This document shows positions 23,714 to 26,177 of a stretch of DNA of 26,177 bases, piece after piece. The position numbers and the translations under genes were made by a program. The notes under the pieces are model-generated. The model was not told the origin of the DNA. It did not search any database and saw nothing but the letters and a program-made list of their open reading frames with translations. Each line of letters begins with the position of its first letter. Position 1 is the stretch's first letter. Location of the stretch: the NCBI GenBank assembly GCA_000431975.1, contig HF988424.1, positions 1-26,177 on the forward strand. The letters run 5' to 3'. This stretch comes from Prevotella sp. CAG:924 (GTDB lineage Bacteria; Bacteroidota; Bacteroidia; Bacteroidales; Bacteroidaceae).

Positions 23714-23984
23714 AAATTAAACTTTGTTTTTAACCCAAATCCATCATTAAAGGTTCGAAGGATTTCATGCCCTTGCAGAGGCATGGTCTGTCTGCCTCCT
23801 TTGCTGAAAACGTAGTGGGCTACAGCGAGACAGAGTGACGGCGGGAAGCCGGCAAGAGTACAGAAGACGCCAGCCCACACACAGAAAGGAATGCTTGCCG
23901 AGAAACGGCAAGATAAGCAACAGAAGCATAAAGCCCGTCAAGGAGCACAAACTACCAACCGCCTGCAAGAAATACCATCATAGG
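23714..23984. other. Non-coding region with several short hairpins
   Basis: No gene is supported. Hairpins include CATGCC/GGCATG (23766-23785), CGGC/GCCG (23839-23851) and CTTGCCG/CGGCAAG (23894-23912). Base composition is less AT-rich than other spacers here. On the minus strand two overlapping frames stay open for about 200 bases but have no credible start codon. Confidence 0.5.
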
Positions 23985-25034
23985 CTATTCTACATACTTC
24001 TTACAGAACGCACGGACATAAGCAACATATTCCTTACGATGATCGCGGTAGCTTACGGCATGCTGCGATCCCGGTGCCAGATACAACATCTTCTCACCTC
24101 GTTTTGCCTCATAAAGCGGATATACCATTCGGGTAGGCACATAATGATCGTCCATACCGTGAATGAAAAGCATCGGTTTGCGACATTTCGCCACCTGCCT
24201 TAAAGGACTCGCCTCACCAAATGACCAACCGTACCTAAGATCACATAACATGCTCGTCGACCACATCAAAGGGAAGGACGGTAAACTGAATTGCTCTTTC
24301 AACTCATAGGAAAATTCATCCCACACACTGGTATAGCCACAATCCTCCACAAAGCCACGGATATAAGATGGTGTTGCCTCTCCCGACAGTGACATTGTCG
24401 TAGCCGCTCCCATCGACACACCGTGGACTACCATACGCGTGGAACTTGTCTCCGGATGCATTGTTCTTCTTGCCAACACAACGCTATCCGATATTTTCCA
24501 CTGATTGTACGCCCTGAATAAGCTGTCTGCAATGGCTGTCCATCGCAGTATGTCGAGCCGGTCCTTCCACCCCATCTGCACAGCATCACCCTCGCTCTGT
24601 CCATGGGCATGAAGATCGGGAAGCAAGATATTATATCCTAAGAGATGATGATAAACATATCCCAGTTGTATCATGCGCATGGCACAATCATGATAGCCAT
24701 GTACAAGGACTGCCGTGCGGACCGTAGGACGAGGACCATAAACAAAAAAAGCATGGTGACGTTCTCCCGTCGGCATGACGACAAACGTATCCCGCAAGGC
24801 TTTTGCCTGTTTCAGACTATCGATCCAAGGAACAATCTCCGGATAGGTCTCTTCTGCCTCGCGCAACATCCGTTCGTTCTCCGTGGCACGCTGTGGATTG
24901 GGAGAAAGAGAATACGAAAGCATATAAAAAGACGCACCTGTAAGCGCAAGTAATAGGACGACCAACACAAGACCGGTACCCAATAACCAACGGTGGTGAC
25001 AACAACGGACAAATGAGGATCTTGAAGACTTCAT
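23985..25034 (-). CDS. Membrane-anchored alpha/beta hydrolase
   Basis: 349 aa. An N-terminal basic stretch and a transmembrane helix (about 17-40) anchor it, with the catalytic domain outside the cytoplasm. The alpha/beta-hydrolase core shows VLVHGYHDC with the oxyanion region, PDLHAHGQSEG, the nucleophile elbow GVSMG (Ser207), the acid in HGMDDHYVP (Asp295 or 296) and the catalytic His325 in SQHAVSY. The substrate cannot be told from sequence; peptidase or esterase activity is possible. It starts 3 bases after the porT stop, so the two are co-transcribed. It may be unrelated to secretion. Confidence 0.88.
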   Translation of the reverse strand: MKSSRSSFVRCCHHRWLLGTGLVLVVLLLALTGASFYMLSYSLSPNPQRATENERMLREAEETYPEIVPWIDSLKQAKALRDTFVVMPTGERHHAFFVYGPRPTVRTAVLVHGYHDCAMRMIQLGYVYHHLLGYNILLPDLHAHGQSEGDAVQMGWKDRLDILRWTAIADSLFRAYNQWKISDSVVLARRTMHPETSSTRMVVHGVSMGAATTMSLSGEATPSYIRGFVEDCGYTSVWDEFSYELKEQFSLPSFPLMWSTSMLCDLRYGWSFGEASPLRQVAKCRKPMLFIHGMDDHYVPTRMVYPLYEAKRGEKMLYLAPGSQHAVSYRDHRKEYVAYVRAFCKKYVE

Positions 25035-25037
25035 AAA

Positions 25038-25781
25038 CTATTCGAAATAGAATGTAAGCACTATCATCTTTGAATGAGCGGCACTGACAGCCGATGCATA
25101 GGGAATCATCGCCTCGTCGCGTAGCTGGGTAGGATGCTTCGTATCCAGACAATTGGACAATCCATACATAAATTTCAATTCAGGTCGAAGCTTGAAATAA
25201 GGAAGATAGAAATCGCAACCAACACCACATTCCAAAAAGCTGTCCGTTCGATTCAACTTCAGATAATCGTTACTGCGACCCGTTAGATTGACAACAGGCT
25301 GAAAACCTGCCATAAGATAAGGACGATGATTATTAAAACGTTGGGCAGCGAAAATCAGATCAAAAGAACAACCAAAATAAACAGTCTTCATGGTCTGGGT
25401 AGGAGTAACCCGCGCTTCATCCTCTGTTGCAAGATAGTTCTTAAAAGTAATATGACGGGAGCCAAATGACAAAGTAGGTGCAATACGCAACTGAAAGACA
25501 GTTGTCAGACGAAACTCACCCAATACTCCTACCTGGAAGCCCTCATCCCAACGATCCTGATCACAACCGATCGAATAGGTCTGTGTAGTGCCATCGGCAG
25601 AGGTCAACACCTGAGGCCCTACATTAGTAAACTCCAAATCTTGTAAATGAGTTCCTACCAGGATACCGAAATGAAAAGGACGCAGATCTGTGTACGGACG
25701 ATTCTCAACCGTCCGTTCTTGAGCAAAAAGGCTCAAACTCGTCAATAGCAGACACACGGAAAAAAGAACTGTTCTCTTCAT
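25038..25781 (-). CDS. porT: PorT, type IX secretion system outer-membrane protein
   Basis: 247 aa from ATG 25781. An in-frame TTG ten codons upstream is less likely, because the signal peptide MKRTVLFSVCLLLTSLSLFAQ begins at this ATG. PorT is an outer-membrane beta-barrel needed for type IX secretion in Porphyromonas. The family pattern is seen in YTDLRPFHFGILVGTHLQDLEFTN and in alternating amphipathic strands ending ... MIVLTFYFE, a typical C-terminal barrel strand with a final aromatic. It is followed closely by an alpha/beta hydrolase. Its presence indicates that the cell has a type IX system, in line with the sorting-like tail on the protein at 1786-2262. Confidence 0.9.
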   Translation of the reverse strand: MKRTVLFSVCLLLTSLSLFAQERTVENRPYTDLRPFHFGILVGTHLQDLEFTNVGPQVLTSADGTTQTYSIGCDQDRWDEGFQVGVLGEFRLTTVFQLRIAPTLSFGSRHITFKNYLATEDEARVTPTQTMKTVYFGCSFDLIFAAQRFNNHRPYLMAGFQPVVNLTGRSNDYLKLNRTDSFLECGVGCDFYLPYFKLRPELKFMYGLSNCLDTKHPTQLRDEAMIPYASAVSAAHSKMIVLTFYFE

Positions 25782-25881
25782 TCTATACAAATAACGTAAG
25801 ACCACTAACAATATTATTTGGGGTTATAAAAGCGTACTTATTTTTATTCAAAGTATAAATAAGAGAAAAAATATATCACCA

Positions 25882-25915
25882 TTTGTAGGTATTTGCAGAA
25901 AAAATTCTATCTTTG
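25882..25915 (+). promoter_or_regulatory. Ferredoxin promoter
   Basis: TATCTTTG (25908-25915, followed by CA) is a -7 box and TTTG (25882-25885) lies 22 bases upstream as a possible -33 element. The leader would be about 80 bases and contains a small stem TCTCT/AGAGA (25933-25946). Confidence 0.65.
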
Positions 25916-26002
25916 CAAAGTGTGAACAAGCCTCTCTTTACAGAGACGTCTACTTGCCACAAGAAAACAAAACATTATTATTAACTATAAAACAAAATCA
26001 TT

Positions 26003-26173
26003 ATGGCTTACGTAATTGGTGAAAACTGCGTTGCTTGCGGTACATGTATCGACGAGTGCCCCGTAGGAGCTATCTCTGAGGGCGACATCTACAAAATCAA
26101 CCCCGATGAGTGCACAGAGTGCGGTACTTGCGCTTCTGTATGTCCCAATGAGGCTATCAGCCTGCCCGAGTAA
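26003..26173 (+). CDS. 2[4Fe-4S] ferredoxin
   Basis: 56 aa, complete, ending four bases before the window edge. It is a small cytoplasmic electron carrier, for example for pyruvate:ferredoxin oxidoreductase or hydrogenase. Two cluster-binding motifs of Cx2Cx2CxxxCP type are present: CVACGTCIDECP (Cys9, 12, 15, 19) and CTECGTCASVCP (Cys37, 40, 43, 47), with the usual exchange of the fourth cysteine between clusters. The length is that of clostridial-type ferredoxins. A Bacteroidetes promoter lies upstream at 25882-25915. Confidence 0.96.
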   Translation: MAYVIGENCVACGTCIDECPVGAISEGDIYKINPDECTECGTCASVCPNEAISLPE

Positions 26174-26177
26174 CGAA

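Noticed and set aside
23752..23759. GGTTCGAA resembling a tRNA T-loop
   Set aside because: No matching T-stem, anticodon arm or acceptor stem can be drawn around it.
25782..25811. In-frame TTG start for porT at 25811
   Set aside because: The ATG at 25781 begins a proper signal peptide; the extra ten residues (MLVVLRYLYR) do not fit.
1..26177. CRISPR array, insertion sequence or prophage
   Set aside because: No spaced direct repeats, transposase, integrase or phage-like genes are present; gene order is that of a conserved chromosome.

Overview
The window is a stretch of ordinary chromosome from a Bacteroidales bacterium, most likely a Prevotella-type organism (Prevotellaceae). Three things point there. 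The promoters I can see are of the Bacteroidetes type (-7 box TAnnTTTG, sometimes with an upstream TTG/TTTG near -33) and Shine-Dalgarno sequences are mostly weak. Marker genes include PorT (type IX secretion), GldH, a DUF4840-like lipoprotein, a DUF1599 protein and the DoxX-like/tpiA/SPOR/folE run. The small 2[4Fe-4S] ferredoxin at the right edge is also typical. The first bases resemble the end of an Illumina adapter, so the left edge is probably a contig end.

Layout. 1-472: tail of an unidentified gene, then non-coding DNA with hairpins. 473-2262 (-): two translationally coupled secreted proteins, one ending in a type IX sorting-like tail. 2263-2879: AT-rich divergent spacer holding the kup promoter. 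2880-4877 (+): kup potassium transporter. 5087-8767 (-): unknown secreted protein, exonuclease III (xth), DUF4840-like lipoprotein, GTP cyclohydrolase I (folE), SPOR-domain protein. 8901-11672 (-): tpiA, a DoxX/thioredoxin-like membrane protein and a DUF1599 protein, tightly packed. 11729-12172 (-): small lipoprotein. 12670-19143 (+): stand-alone IMP cyclohydrolase domain (purH N-terminal half), then the rod-shape/elongasome cluster mreB-mreC-mreD-mrdA(PBP2)-rodA with overlapping or near-abutting genes. 19480-23628 (-): gldH, ricT/PSP1, holB and metF. 23985-25781 (-): an alpha/beta hydrolase and porT. 26003-26173 (+): ferredoxin.

How the genes work together. mreBCD, PBP2 and RodA form the lateral-wall peptidoglycan machine. 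The SPOR protein may bind septal peptidoglycan. PorT belongs to the type IX secretion system, and the 158-aa protein at 1786-2262 looks like one of its cargos. FolE, MetF and PurH all touch folate/one-carbon or purine metabolism but are not in one operon.

I found no mobile element, CRISPR array, rRNA or tRNA. The most interesting signals are small: a PurH reduced to its cyclohydrolase half and followed at once by a nested inverted-repeat block; a cloverleaf-like repeat between tpiA and the SPOR gene; two genes whose -7 boxes abut the start codon; and a clamp-loader delta' subunit that lacks the zinc cysteines. I did not find a convincing new multi-gene system.
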